Positions 33,897-42,596 are shown, numbered from the stretch's first letter. The stretch: 64,000 nucleotides of DNA from Schaedlerella arabinosiphila (GCF_003885045.1 NZ_RHJS01000002.1:2480001-2544000), one strand, 5' to 3'. Notes: generated by a model not told the origin, from the sequence alone. Translations and numbers: made by a program.

Positions 33897-34727
33897 CTAT
33901 TTTTCCATACCTGGAAATAAACCAACTGTTTCTCCAAAGCAGATTCTCATTTCCTTCCCGTTTCCGGTTTGTTTTGCAACATCCTCTGATAATTTCAGCC
34001 GATCCTTTTTTACCAGTACTAATATTGTAGACCCGCCGAATTCAAAATATCCTTTTTCCTGTCCCTGAAAAACCCTGCTATTACTTCGTAAGTTATGGAT
34101 CTTTCCCACAAGCAGCGCACCGATCTCCATCTGTACTACAGTACCGAAGGCCGGAGTTGAAAGCACGATATACTCCCGGCTGTTCTCCACAAAAACCGGT
34201 ACGGATGTGTACGCTGCCGGGCGAACACAGTGCAGACAGCCCCCAATCGCCCCGGATTCGGTTCTGATGCCGTCGCATACATAACAGTATCTGTGATAAT
34301 CCTGAGGAGTCAACCGGAAGATAAGACAAGTCCCTCCGGCAAACTGTTCTGCCAGATCCCTGCTGTTAACAAGCCTCTCCAGGCTGTATTCAACATGTTT
34401 GATCCGGTAAGTCAGATTTTCTGCTACCGGATATACACTTAGATACCCGTCACATGGACTGATCAAATGCTTTGGAGTAATGTCGATCCTCTCTGCGCAT
34501 CGTTTTCTTGTAAAAAAATCGTTAAAGGAAGCATAGATCCTGTCTTCGTAGTCCTTCATATCTATGTGGTGTTTTTTGATAAACAGAGGCACCAGACATC
34601 TGGAAAACTCTGAATCCAAAAATTTTCCTACTTTTCTGGATACAGTTGGGCGGATCAGCAGCCTTAAAATGGCACGACCTGGCATTGTTCCATATAAAAA
34701 TCGAATCATCAGGGTTTCTTTCTTCAT
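33897..34727 (-). CDS. psd: Phosphatidylserine decarboxylase
   Basis: 276 residues. Family marks: FNDFFTRK, LISPCDGYLSV, GTCLIFRLTPQDYHRYCY, and the self-cleavage site FGGSTILVL near the C-terminus, where the Ser becomes the pyruvoyl cofactor. It converts phosphatidylserine to phosphatidylethanolamine at the membrane. The start overlaps the preceding pssA stop by 4 bases. Phosphatidylethanolamine genes are patchy in Clostridia, and pairing with a Dlt-like operon is unusual. Confidence 0.93.
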   Translation of the reverse strand: MKKETLMIRFLYGTMPGRAILRLLIRPTVSRKVGKFLDSEFSRCLVPLFIKKHHIDMKDYEDRIYASFNDFFTRKRCAERIDITPKHLISPCDGYLSVYPVAENLTYRIKHVEYSLERLVNSRDLAEQFAGGTCLIFRLTPQDYHRYCYVCDGIRTESGAIGGCLHCVRPAAYTSVPVFVENSREYIVLSTPAFGTVVQMEIGALLVGKIHNLRSNSRVFQGQEKGYFEFGGSTILVLVKKDRLKLSEDVAKQTGNGKEMRICFGETVGLFPGMEK

Positions 34728-35368
34728 ATTTCCATTCCCAATCCCATTAACAGGATAACAAATTCTACGATTCCAGTAAATACAATTCCTATTTTTCCAA
34801 ATAACCGCGGTTTTTTTACATGCAACGGGAGAACAAACGCAGCTGCCATCCCTATTAACAGTACTGGCAACAATCTGGACAGGTTAAAGGATAACTGCTT
34901 CCCAATTACCAGAAATGCCGGCAAAAGGAGGGCTACAGACGTAACCGGAAGCCCCAGATAACAGGAACGGCCTCCAGTCTCCACCTGCTGCCGTTCCTCC
35001 TCCAGCACATTGAAATATGCCAGACGGATCAGCGCACACAGTACATACAGGCATCCCGCCAAAAATCCCAGATAAGTCTTCCCGCTGGCCATATATCCAA
35101 ACAATGCCGGAAGGACACCGAAACAAATCAGGTCACTTAAAGAATCAATCTGGATCCCGAATCTTTTTTCACGCATATCCCTTTGCTTAGTAGCGGCAAC
35201 CGTCCCGTCAAACATGTCGCAGATTCCCGCAAACATCAGGCATAAAACCGCCTGCCGGTATGTCCCCTCCATCGTAAAGATGATCCCGGTAAATCCAAAC
35301 AACATCCCGAGGTAGGTAAGTACCACCGTATAATTATAATAACCGCAAAGCTTTTTCCTTTCCTCCAT
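34724..35368 (-). CDS. pssA: CDP-diacylglycerol-serine O-phosphatidyltransferase
   Basis: 214 residues from MEERKKLCGYYN (GGTGGTAAAGGG upstream). The CDP-alcohol motif D-G-x2-A-x8-11-G-x3-D-x3-D is seen as FDGTVAATKQRD, then FGIQIDSLSDLICFG. Six hydrophobic helices are present. It makes phosphatidylserine from CDP-diacylglycerol and serine. Directly before psd, so phosphatidylethanolamine synthesis is encoded as a unit. Confidence 0.9.
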   Translation of the reverse strand: MEERKKLCGYYNYTVVLTYLGMLFGFTGIIFTMEGTYRQAVLCLMFAGICDMFDGTVAATKQRDMREKRFGIQIDSLSDLICFGVLPALFGYMASGKTYLGFLAGCLYVLCALIRLAYFNVLEEERQQVETGGRSCYLGLPVTSVALLLPAFLVIGKQLSFNLSRLLPVLLIGMAAAFVLPLHVKKPRLFGKIGIVFTGIVEFVILLMGLGMEI

Positions 35369-35406
35369 CCCTTTACCACCTTTCTTATTTTGATTATTCC
35401 TATTCT

Positions 35407-35991
35407 TTAAACAGCCACAGCAGCGAAGAAAATACTGTACGCCAGAATACACCATGGTTTCCCCAGTACAATAATGGCTGCAAATTTGCGTGCCGTCATT
35501 TTTGTAATCCCGGTGAAATAACAGAAGAAGTCATCCGGGAATAAAGGCAGCACCATCCCCAGAAACAATACTGCCGTATAGGATTTGCTCTTTGCCGCCC
35601 ATTCGGCCCATCTTTCATACCGTTTTCCCGGGAACATCCTGCCAACGATCTCTTTTCCGAACTTTCTTGCAATCAGAAACGCAAGAATAGAACCCACAGA
35701 AATCCCGATGTAATTACACCAGAAGCCGCCCAGCCAGCCAAACATAACTGCCCCGACGATGCATCCTAAGAATCCCGGCAGAACCGGAATGACCACCTGA
35801 AGCGCCTGGATTGCCACAAGTACAACCGGAGCCAGCAGGCCAAACCCCGAAATATAGCTTTGAAGTGTTTCTACCGAATCAAATTTCCCGTCCAGATACG
35901 CTTTGAATAAAACCGCACAGAGAGCCAGACACAGAAGCAATAACAGTGCGGTCATCCATTTTTTCCATTGTTCTATCTGTTTTATGATCAT
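35407..35991 (-). CDS. TVP38/TMEM64 (VTT/DedA-like) membrane protein
   Basis: 194 residues, five to six hydrophobic segments. Family marks: GFLAPVVLVAIQALQVV-like segment at 50-67, PGFLGCIVGAVMFGWLGG (72-90), FLIARKFGKE, FLGMVLPLFPDDF. VTT-domain proteins move or scramble lipids across membranes. Between the SGNH gene (4-base overlap) and pssA, it could supply lipid substrate to this pathway. Confidence 0.88.
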   Translation of the reverse strand: MIIKQIEQWKKWMTALLLLLCLALCAVLFKAYLDGKFDSVETLQSYISGFGLLAPVVLVAIQALQVVIPVLPGFLGCIVGAVMFGWLGGFWCNYIGISVGSILAFLIARKFGKEIVGRMFPGKRYERWAEWAAKSKSYTAVLFLGMVLPLFPDDFFCYFTGITKMTARKFAAIIVLGKPWCILAYSIFFAAVAV

Positions 35992-36950
35992 TTTCCCCGC
36001 ATCACTTTCAATTTTTCTGCCACCTTTTGTTCAAATTCCTCCGCTTCCTTCTCCCATGCGCTAAGAGCCGCATCTCCCCTACGGTCCGGAAGCTTCCATT
36101 CGGATTTATCCAAATACTCACCCAAATAAGCCGTCACCTTACATGCCCCGGACAGGTTCAGATGGTCTCCTTTATCCAGGCTGTCGGCCTTCCAGTCTAT
36201 TCCAATCTCCTTGACTGCCATATTCATGTTCATATAAGAAAGATTATTCTTTTGGGCATATTCCACCAGTGCATTGTGTTTTCGGTAATTATAGTTTTTT
36301 GGCGACGGCGTGCTGAGCAGCAAGATTTCCACATTCTTTTCCCTGCACAATTCCACAATGCGTTCCATATATCCTTCTACATTTTCACCCATTTCTTTCT
36401 TTTCCGCCGATTCCTTCATATAGTCCTCTTCCTCATAGGACTGTACGCCGTCCCGGATTTCAAAGCCTTTATAACTCTCTCCTTTGTACAATTTCTCCAT
36501 CAGGAGTGCTTTCCAGATATCGTGGAACCGGAAAATCGGAAAATGGTAATTCCCCGCTTCTGCAACCGATTCTTCCAGGCCGTCAAGCTTTCCCTGTCCA
36601 CGGAACAATACATTTGTCTCCAGAATCAAGAGCTTCGGAGACTGCTTTTCAAGAGCTGTTTTCAACAGATAATAAGTCTCCTGGATCTTCTGCCCCGGCT
36701 GCCCGCATACATAAGAGGTAATGCCATGGTCTTTCCACAGGATAAGAGGGGCAACGGAGCTGTAGCTTAAACTGTCTCCCATGACCAGCACGTCAATGGT
36801 CTGGTCTGGTTCCCTTCGAATCCGGGAAATGCTTTTATTCCGTCCCTGCACCAGGTCTTCATCTTTTGCCGCCGAATCCATCCAGCCGGAGATGCCTGTT
36901 AATAATATCAATAATATCAAAATAAACAGAATGTTTTTAAAAATTTGCAT
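35988..36950 (-). CDS. SGNH-type (DltD-like) secreted hydrolase, copy 2
   Basis: 320 residues. Signal anchor (NILFILILLILLTGISGW). Catalytic blocks VLVMGDSLSYSS and KGDHLNLSGACKV. The start overlaps the MBOAT stop by 14 bases. It closely resembles the SGNH at 28602 (SPKNYNYRKHN, CGQPGQ). In Dlt systems DltD acts after the MBOAT on the extracellular side; the same position here suggests the same job. Sequence differs from classical DltD. Confidence 0.85.
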   Translation of the reverse strand: MQIFKNILFILILLILLTGISGWMDSAAKDEDLVQGRNKSISRIRREPDQTIDVLVMGDSLSYSSVAPLILWKDHGITSYVCGQPGQKIQETYYLLKTALEKQSPKLLILETNVLFRGQGKLDGLEESVAEAGNYHFPIFRFHDIWKALLMEKLYKGESYKGFEIRDGVQSYEEEDYMKESAEKKEMGENVEGYMERIVELCREKNVEILLLSTPSPKNYNYRKHNALVEYAQKNNLSYMNMNMAVKEIGIDWKADSLDKGDHLNLSGACKVTAYLGEYLDKSEWKLPDRRGDAALSAWEKEAEEFEQKVAEKLKVMRGK

Positions 36951-38526
36951 AGATCAGATCCACCTGCTGGTATCCGACGCCATAAGCCCCAAAAATAATC
37001 ACTGCAAAGATCAGCCCGTAATAAAAAGCCCATTTCACAGGCGTCGGGAATCTCTGCAGTCCTTCCTCACCCAGCAGCTTCCTTTCCTTTATCATCCCAA
37101 CACAGGCAACCACCAGACATCCGGCCCCGATTGCCAGATAATCCGCCGCATCCAGACCAAAGTTTAAGAATGTCCCATCCCACAGTTTCTGTGGCGTAAA
37201 CTCCCGGAACATACTCGCAAACATCCGAACCCCCGCCCTAAGCCCGTTTGCCCGGAAAAATAATTCTCCTACGAAGATGATTATCCATGTTTTTAAAACC
37301 TGCGGGATTCTCCAGTACAGCGCATGTTCATCGGCGTGCAGACGCTTTAACACCTTGCTCCTTACGGGTTCTAAGGCAATCCCTCCTAAAAGGATGACAA
37401 AATAATACATGCCGTAAAAGATATAATTCCACTGCGACCCATGCCAGAGTCCGTTTAACAGCCACACCGGAAAAAGCGCAATGGCCGATACCCCAAGCTT
37501 TGTCAGATATTTCCCCAGATGTTTCCTTCCGAATTTGTTCCATTTCTTTACCATGGATGATACGGACACAGGGTAGAAAATATAGGTTTTAAACCACACT
37601 CCAAGAGTCATGTGCCACCGCCTCCAGAACTCTGCCGCGTTTCGGGAGGCAAAGGGCTGGTTGAAATTCTCAGGTAGTATAACGCCGAACATCCTGCCGC
37701 TTCCAATGACGATATCCATGCACCCTGAAAATTCCATGTAAAGTTGTACCGTGTATGCAACTGCCGCCGCTGCAATGACAATCCCGTTATAATTTTCGTA
37801 ATGATCAAAAATTGCTTTTACCAGCACGTAAAGCCGGTCCGCAATGATCATCTTCTTAAAAAGCCCCCACAGGATACGAACGCTGCCTTTTGACAGGTTT
37901 TCACCCTTCAGGGAATTTCCCTCCCACAGGACATCTGCGGTCTGGGAATACATGCTGATGGGGCCTTCCATGATCTGAGGAAAGAATCCCAGAAACAGCG
38001 CCAATTTTCCAAGATTTTTCTCGGGAGGCACCTTCTCCCAGTAAACGTCTGCCATATACCCGATGGCCTGTAGTGTATAGAAAGAAATCCCGATGGGCAA
38101 AAGCAGCTCCTTTGCCGGAAGCAGCACTGTGCTTCCCCATATCCCGAAAAGCACATTCATATTCTCTGCAAAAAAGTTATAATATTTCAGCCATGCAAGG
38201 ATACTTACCAGCACAAGGATACCGCCTGCCAAAATCCATTTCTCTTTTCGCTTATATTGCTTCCTGATTCCGGTCTGGTTCTCTTTTGGCGCATGTTCCG
38301 CTTCCGTCCGGCATCTTAGCTTCATCCATCCCAGCCATACACCGATATAGTGGGTAAATAATGTCGTTCCCAAAAGATACACCACCAGTCCTTTGCTGAT
38401 CAGCCAGAAAAAAGAATATCCGGCAGCCAGAAGTACCGCCCACCTGATTCTTTTCGGTGTGATCTGATAAGCCAGAAGTACCAGTGGGAGAAACAGCGCC
38501 AGATACACCGCCGTATGGTATGCCAT
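36937..38526 (-). CDS. MBOAT acyltransferase (DltB-like)
   Basis: 529 residues with about ten hydrophobic segments. MBOAT marks: FFPQIMEGPISMYSQ, MEFSGCMDIVIGSGRMFG, NFNQPFASRNAAEFWRRWH, and the catalytic His in LLNGLWHGSQWNYIFYG. It moves an acyl group from a carrier to an extracellular acceptor through the membrane. With carrier protein, ligase and SGNH genes adjacent, it is the DltB counterpart of this operon. Confidence 0.9.
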   Translation of the reverse strand: MAYHTAVYLALFLPLVLLAYQITPKRIRWAVLLAAGYSFFWLISKGLVVYLLGTTLFTHYIGVWLGWMKLRCRTEAEHAPKENQTGIRKQYKRKEKWILAGGILVLVSILAWLKYYNFFAENMNVLFGIWGSTVLLPAKELLLPIGISFYTLQAIGYMADVYWEKVPPEKNLGKLALFLGFFPQIMEGPISMYSQTADVLWEGNSLKGENLSKGSVRILWGLFKKMIIADRLYVLVKAIFDHYENYNGIVIAAAAVAYTVQLYMEFSGCMDIVIGSGRMFGVILPENFNQPFASRNAAEFWRRWHMTLGVWFKTYIFYPVSVSSMVKKWNKFGRKHLGKYLTKLGVSAIALFPVWLLNGLWHGSQWNYIFYGMYYFVILLGGIALEPVRSKVLKRLHADEHALYWRIPQVLKTWIIIFVGELFFRANGLRAGVRMFASMFREFTPQKLWDGTFLNFGLDAADYLAIGAGCLVVACVGMIKERKLLGEEGLQRFPTPVKWAFYYGLIFAVIIFGAYGVGYQQVDLIYANF

Positions 38527-38527
38527 G

Positions 38528-38755
38528 TTACTTCTCCCTAAGCCTTGAAATCATCCGGTACATAGCTTCTGCCGAATTAAAATTTTCCGGTACCATTTCC
38601 GAAGCCTCGATTTCTATTTTAAATGCATCCTCAAGCTCTGATACAAGGGTAATGACTCCGAAAGAATCCAACAGACGTTCATCAATCACGGCTTTTTCCT
38701 TTTCCCAATCAATACTGTCGTCAATCTCATTTAAAATCTTCATCAAAGTGTCCAT
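38528..38755 (-). CDS. Acyl/peptidyl carrier protein (DltC-like)
   Basis: 75 residues, the usual length. The phosphopantetheine site is LLDSFGVI (Ser31), followed by helix 2 (TLVSELEDAFKIEIEAS) and a C-terminal helix (FNSAEAMYRMISRL). It carries the activated amino acid from the ligase to the MBOAT protein. Spaced 15 bases after the PLP enzyme gene and 1 base before the MBOAT gene. Confidence 0.92.
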   Translation of the reverse strand: MDTLMKILNEIDDSIDWEKEKAVIDERLLDSFGVITLVSELEDAFKIEIEASEMVPENFNSAEAMYRMISRLREK

Positions 38756-38770
38756 ATCTTATCTCCTTTT

Positions 38771-39949
38771 CTAGTTTTCCATGTTCCATTCAAACGTAGG
38801 TATCCTCCCGCGAACCGGTTTCCATCCCATTTCTTTACTGTAAAACAGGATCTTCGGAAGCTCATGACTTAAGAACAGCGCCATTCCTTCTGTCATGGCA
38901 TAGGCTCCTGCCCGCTCAAAGATCAGGACATTTCCTGCCTTCAGATCGCGGATCGACGCTTTCTGCATGAGTACGTCATTTACCGTACATAAGCTTCCGC
39001 ATACGGTCCACTGGCATTCTGCCCCTGTCTGGTTCTCAGGCCAGACCCGGAACACAGGCTCATACATCCCCCGAATCTGCCCGTCATAACTCAAGTGGTG
39101 TATCCCGCCGTCCACAATGCAGTATCTCTTACCATTGCTTTGTTTGATATCCTTAACAGTTGTCAGATAATACCCACAGTCAGCGGCAAGGGCGCGCCCC
39201 ATCTCCAGCATAACAGAACCTTTCCACTTCATCCCTTCTACCGCCCTCACAAGCTCTTTTAAGTCAGAACTCCTGTGATCCTCTTGTCCGACGAAATATG
39301 GAACTGAGAGCCCTGGGCCATATTCCAGTTCTTCCAACTGAAACCCTGTCCTTTCTTCCATCTCCATTAAAAACTGATCCAGATATTCCAGTTCTTCTTT
39401 GATCTTCCCGGCATGTTTCTTCTGTGTACCGGAAAAATAGTGGATTCCCTGGATGTTCAGGTATGGGCACATCGTTCTTATTTTGATGATATTATAGATG
39501 GTTTCCCCATCCATACCAAACTGATTTCCGCTAGTCAGCCTTAGATAAACATGCACAGGCTTTTCTTTCCGCTGGCACCACTCCGAAAAACTATGGTACT
39601 GGTCAAGGGATTCTATGGTGTAAGTACATGCCCCGCCATAGGTATCCAAAATCTCAAGGATCTCCTCCTTCTCTTTTAATACGCCTGAAATCAGCAGCTT
39701 TTCCGGTGCGATCCCCTGCTTTTTGCAGATTCGAAATTCTCCCATAGAACACACCTCAAGCCGGTCTGCCTGCGTTTCCATCTGCCCGGCGAGGAAGGGA
39801 TTGGCTTTCATGGCAAAACATAAACCGGCTTTTTCTCCCAATGCTTCCCGAAATTTTCCTACGGTTTCCTTCATTTTATCAATGTCAAACAGATAGGACG
39901 GCGTACCGAATTTCATAATGCAATACTCCAGCTGATCCATCATCATCAT
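38771..39949 (-). CDS. Fold-type III PLP-dependent amino-acid decarboxylase (LysA/BtrK-like)
   Basis: 392 residues. The cofactor Lys is in CFAMKANP; other marks are HYFSGTQ (HxGSQ type), LEMGRALAADCGYYL (E-P-G-R type), CGSLCTVNDVL (catalytic Cys and Asp) and ERAGAYAMT. This is the diaminopimelate/ornithine decarboxylase family. The GxLCTxxDxL form resembles enzymes such as BtrK that decarboxylate amino acids tethered to a carrier protein. Placed between the ligase (4-base overlap) and the carrier gene, it may act on the loaded carrier rather than a free amino acid. That is inference. Confidence 0.85.
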   Translation of the reverse strand: MMMMDQLEYCIMKFGTPSYLFDIDKMKETVGKFREALGEKAGLCFAMKANPFLAGQMETQADRLEVCSMGEFRICKKQGIAPEKLLISGVLKEKEEILEILDTYGGACTYTIESLDQYHSFSEWCQRKEKPVHVYLRLTSGNQFGMDGETIYNIIKIRTMCPYLNIQGIHYFSGTQKKHAGKIKEELEYLDQFLMEMEERTGFQLEELEYGPGLSVPYFVGQEDHRSSDLKELVRAVEGMKWKGSVMLEMGRALAADCGYYLTTVKDIKQSNGKRYCIVDGGIHHLSYDGQIRGMYEPVFRVWPENQTGAECQWTVCGSLCTVNDVLMQKASIRDLKAGNVLIFERAGAYAMTEGMALFLSHELPKILFYSKEMGWKPVRGRIPTFEWNMEN

Positions 39950-41457
39950 ATGACCTCCTCTAACTGGTTCCGGAAATAATCCCGATCCGTTTTCCCGTTT
40001 TTCGTAAGCGGCATCTGGCTGATCGGTATGATCTTATGGGGTACCATGTAAAGCGGCACCCTTTTCTTCAGCTCCGTGCGCACCAGGCTGGTAGCCGCTT
40101 CACCAAGGTAAAAGGCGACTAACTGGTTTTTTCTGTAATCCATCAGGCAGCAGCTCTTCTCCAGTCCCTGGATCTGGTTCATGGAGTGTTCAATTTCTTC
40201 CAGCTCAATGCGGTGCCCCATATGTTTGACCTGAAAATCTTTCCGCCCTGAAAAATAAAGTTCCCCGTCCCTGCCGTAATACCCCAGATCCCCGGTCCGG
40301 TAACAGCGCACTTTTGGCTCATCCGGAAACGGATAGACAAACCTCTCTTCCGTTTCCCCGGGATTTTTGTAATACCCTTCTGACAAGGATTCCCCCGCCA
40401 CACAGATTTCCCCCGGTTCTTCCGGTGCGGTCACTTCTTTCCCTTCTTCGTCTAACAGAAATACCCTTCTTCCCGGAAACGGTCTTCCGATGGGAAGACG
40501 CTCTCCATCTTCATAGATACGTTTTACGGGATAATAGGTACAGTTACAGGTAATCTCCGTAGGACCGTACAGATTGATAAACTCCGTCTTGGGAAGCGCC
40601 TCCTGCCAGTGCCTTAGCTGCTTTACCGGCATGATCTCACCGCTGAACATCACACGTTTGATATCACCCGGCACACGGTAGCGCAGCCCCTTAAGGGCCG
40701 ATACCAGTGTCAATGCTGATACTGCCCAGATAAGTGTCGTCACTTTCTTGTCGCAGAGGTAATCAAGAAGCACTGGCGGCGTACAGAACATTTCCTTCGG
40801 GAGCAATACCAGAGAAGCTCCCGTCATCACGCTTGTATAGATATCTTTCACCGATACGTCAAAATCAAAGGGAGCCTGGTTTCCTATCCTGTCTTCTTCC
40901 GTAATTCCAAATGTCTCCGTAAAATGTGAGATAAAATCGACTACCGCCTTATGGCTTACAACGATTCCTTTGGGGGTTCCTGTGGAGCCGGAAGTAAAAA
41001 TCCCGTATAACAGATCTGATCCGCTACTCTTTTCCCTGATTTCCTTAAGTTTCCCTGTATTGACGGCTGCCCGCATCATATCTCCCAGCAGGCAGCTCTT
41101 TTTACAGTACCCGGCCTCTGCCAGACGTCCTTCATTTTTATTATCCGTAATGATAAGCCCCGGCTCTAAAATCCGGAAAATCTCCTTTAGCCTTGCTGTC
41201 GGCTGAGACGGGTCAATCATCACATAGAAGCAACCTGCATATACTGTCCCAAACATAGCGGCCAAAGTAACCGCACTTTTTTCCGCCAGGATTGCAACCG
41301 GTTTTCCTGTTTCTGTAAATTTACAAATTGATGAACCCATCCTTTTTGACAGTTTTAAAAGCTCGCTCCAACTAAAATAAACATTCCCGTCATCCACTGC
41401 CAGCCTATATGGATACTTGTTCTCTGTCCTTTCTAAATATTCCAGTATATGTTCCAT
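39946..41457 (-). CDS. Amino-acid adenylating ligase (DltA-like)
   Basis: 503 residues from MEHILEYLERTEN (AAAGGAATGGAAGAT upstream). Adenylation motifs: LYGIFTSGSTGTPKGIVVSH, INLYGPTEITCNCTYY, YRTGDLGYYGRDGELYF, and the catalytic Lys in LTKNGKTDRDYF. Activates an amino acid with ATP and loads it on the carrier protein. First gene of the operon, with a VanR-type operator and GATAAT -10 upstream. Its substrate need not be D-alanine because a decarboxylase follows. Confidence 0.9.
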   Translation of the reverse strand: MEHILEYLERTENKYPYRLAVDDGNVYFSWSELLKLSKRMGSSICKFTETGKPVAILAEKSAVTLAAMFGTVYAGCFYVMIDPSQPTARLKEIFRILEPGLIITDNKNEGRLAEAGYCKKSCLLGDMMRAAVNTGKLKEIREKSSGSDLLYGIFTSGSTGTPKGIVVSHKAVVDFISHFTETFGITEEDRIGNQAPFDFDVSVKDIYTSVMTGASLVLLPKEMFCTPPVLLDYLCDKKVTTLIWAVSALTLVSALKGLRYRVPGDIKRVMFSGEIMPVKQLRHWQEALPKTEFINLYGPTEITCNCTYYPVKRIYEDGERLPIGRPFPGRRVFLLDEEGKEVTAPEEPGEICVAGESLSEGYYKNPGETEERFVYPFPDEPKVRCYRTGDLGYYGRDGELYFSGRKDFQVKHMGHRIELEEIEHSMNQIQGLEKSCCLMDYRKNQLVAFYLGEAATSLVRTELKKRVPLYMVPHKIIPISQMPLTKNGKTDRDYFRNQLEEVI

Positions 41458-41509
41458 ATCTTCCATTCCTTTCGATTTTCTTTTGTTACTTCTAATTATC
41501 CCCGTAAAA

Positions 41510-41547
41510 CCTAAACAGTTCCTTAATGAATTCTTAACAAATCTAAA
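41510..41547 (-). promoter_or_regulatory. VanR-type operator 4 with -10 GATAAT (Dlt-like operon)
   Basis: Minus strand: TTAAGAATTCA, TTAAGGAACTG, TTTAGG, 11-base period, followed by GGGGATAAT. Nearly identical to operator 5 at 42181. Confidence 0.7.
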
Positions 41548-41565
41548 CCTCCGTTTGAATTCCAG

Positions 41566-41601
41566 GCAAATGGACTGTACGGGTACGTACAGTCCATTTG
41601 C
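41566..41601 (-). terminator. Hairpin with GGACTGTAC stem after the lipoprotein gene
   Basis: Perfect 15-base stem GCAAATGGACTGTAC / GTACAGTCCATTTGC beyond the stop at 41613. It shares its core with the hairpin at 29525-29570. A plausible terminator though the T-run is short. Confidence 0.6.
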
Positions 41602-41612
41602 TTACATTGGTT

Positions 41613-42047
41613 CTAATTTGTCTTCTTATTTTTTGTGCTGCTGTTTTTACTTGTCCCAGTACTCTTCTTATTCTTATCTGATTTCTTACTGGTCGTTGTT
41701 CCTTTCTTGTTATCATCTTTCTTGGTATCTTCCTGGCTTGTTGCTGCATTGCCCTGATTCTGGTTTTCCTCTGTCTTGTTCTGATCTGGTGTTGTTGTTA
41801 CATCCTTTTGATCCGTCTGGCCATTCTCCGTATTTTTGTCATCAGCCTTCTTTTCGTCCTGCTTTTTTGTCGTACTCTTCTTATCTGTTGACTTACTGGA
41901 TTCCGTCTTTGTCTTCGGCTGCGTGGAATTCGATTTCTTTTCTTTACTGCCTCCGCAGGCAACCATGCCAAGTGCCATTACTCCAACCATGCAGAGAACC
42001 AGTCCTCTTTTTACCATACCTTTTACTGTTGTCTTTGATTCCTTCAT
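41613..42047 (-). CDS. Low-complexity lipoprotein
   Basis: 144 residues from MKESKTTVKGMVKRG (GGAGTTAATAAA upstream). Signal peptide with lipobox LGMVACGGS, lipid-modified Cys expected at about 31. The mature part is almost entirely Lys, Thr, Ser, Asp, Asn and Gln, disordered and strongly charged, like a surface spacer. Regulated by its own VanR-type operator. May bind to or neutralise wall polymers; no family recognised. Confidence 0.75.
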   Translation of the reverse strand: MKESKTTVKGMVKRGLVLCMVGVMALGMVACGGSKEKKSNSTQPKTKTESSKSTDKKSTTKKQDEKKADDKNTENGQTDQKDVTTTPDQNKTEENQNQGNAATSQEDTKKDDNKKGTTTSKKSDKNKKSTGTSKNSSTKNKKTN

Positions 42048-42084
42048 TTTATTAACTCCTTTCAAAACTTTTTTATGTATGTTC

Positions 42085-42543
42085 TCAGGTTTTTAAGGAA
42101 CCTGTATCCTTACGCTGCTCCATCTCCTTCCTGTATATTTCAAAGCGGTTTCCTTTGATGGTTCTTATTATCCCATCCAAATCTAAACAGTTCCTTAATG
42201 GATTCTTAACAAATCTAAATACAGCAAAGTCCAGATCAACTGCCTTCGCCAAACGTCGGAGTTTTACATATTCTTGAACCGGTTTATTTACCAGCCGCTT
42301 AAATAAACGCTGAAAATAGAGCGGAGATAACCCCGCAGTACTTGCCAGTTTTTCCGTCGAAATTTCTTTTGTCAGTTTTTCCTCAATAAAAACTAAAGAT
42401 TGTTCGATTGCTTCCCATGCGTGCATTGCTACATATTCTATTATTAATGCCCACATCATATCACGTTTCATCTTATTAAGCTTCTCACACAATGCGCTTT
42501 TTAACCACGAAATCTTACTCTTGGTAATGACCTGACAACCCAA
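42085..42543 (-). pseudogene. Truncated AraC-family regulator
   Basis: The N-terminal helices and the first HTH of an AraC domain are present: MHAWEAIEQSLVFIEEKLT, EKLASTAGLSPLYFQRLF, KPVQEYVKLRRLAKAV. The second HTH (usual LLDIALEVGFxSxExF-type segment) is missing. After LAKAV the frame runs into the operator/promoter of the lipoprotein gene (42181-42220), which encodes the terminal residues. A functional AraC domain is unlikely. Confidence 0.7.
42181..42220 (-). promoter_or_regulatory. VanR-type operator 5 with -10 GATAAT (lipoprotein gene)
   Basis: Minus strand: TTAAGAATCCA, TTAAGGAACTG, TTTAGAT, then GGGATAATAAG. It matches operator 4 at 41510 almost base for base and lies inside the truncated AraC frame. 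Confidence 0.7.
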
Positions 42544-42596
42544 ATTCTCTGCAATTGATCCATTACTTATCGTAAAAGCTAGAATTATTTTAGAAT

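Noticed and set aside
36027..36770. Plus-strand frame of 247 codons
   Set aside because: It lies antisense to the SGNH gene, which has a signal anchor and GDS/DHLNLSG motifs; the plus frame has no motif or ribosome site.
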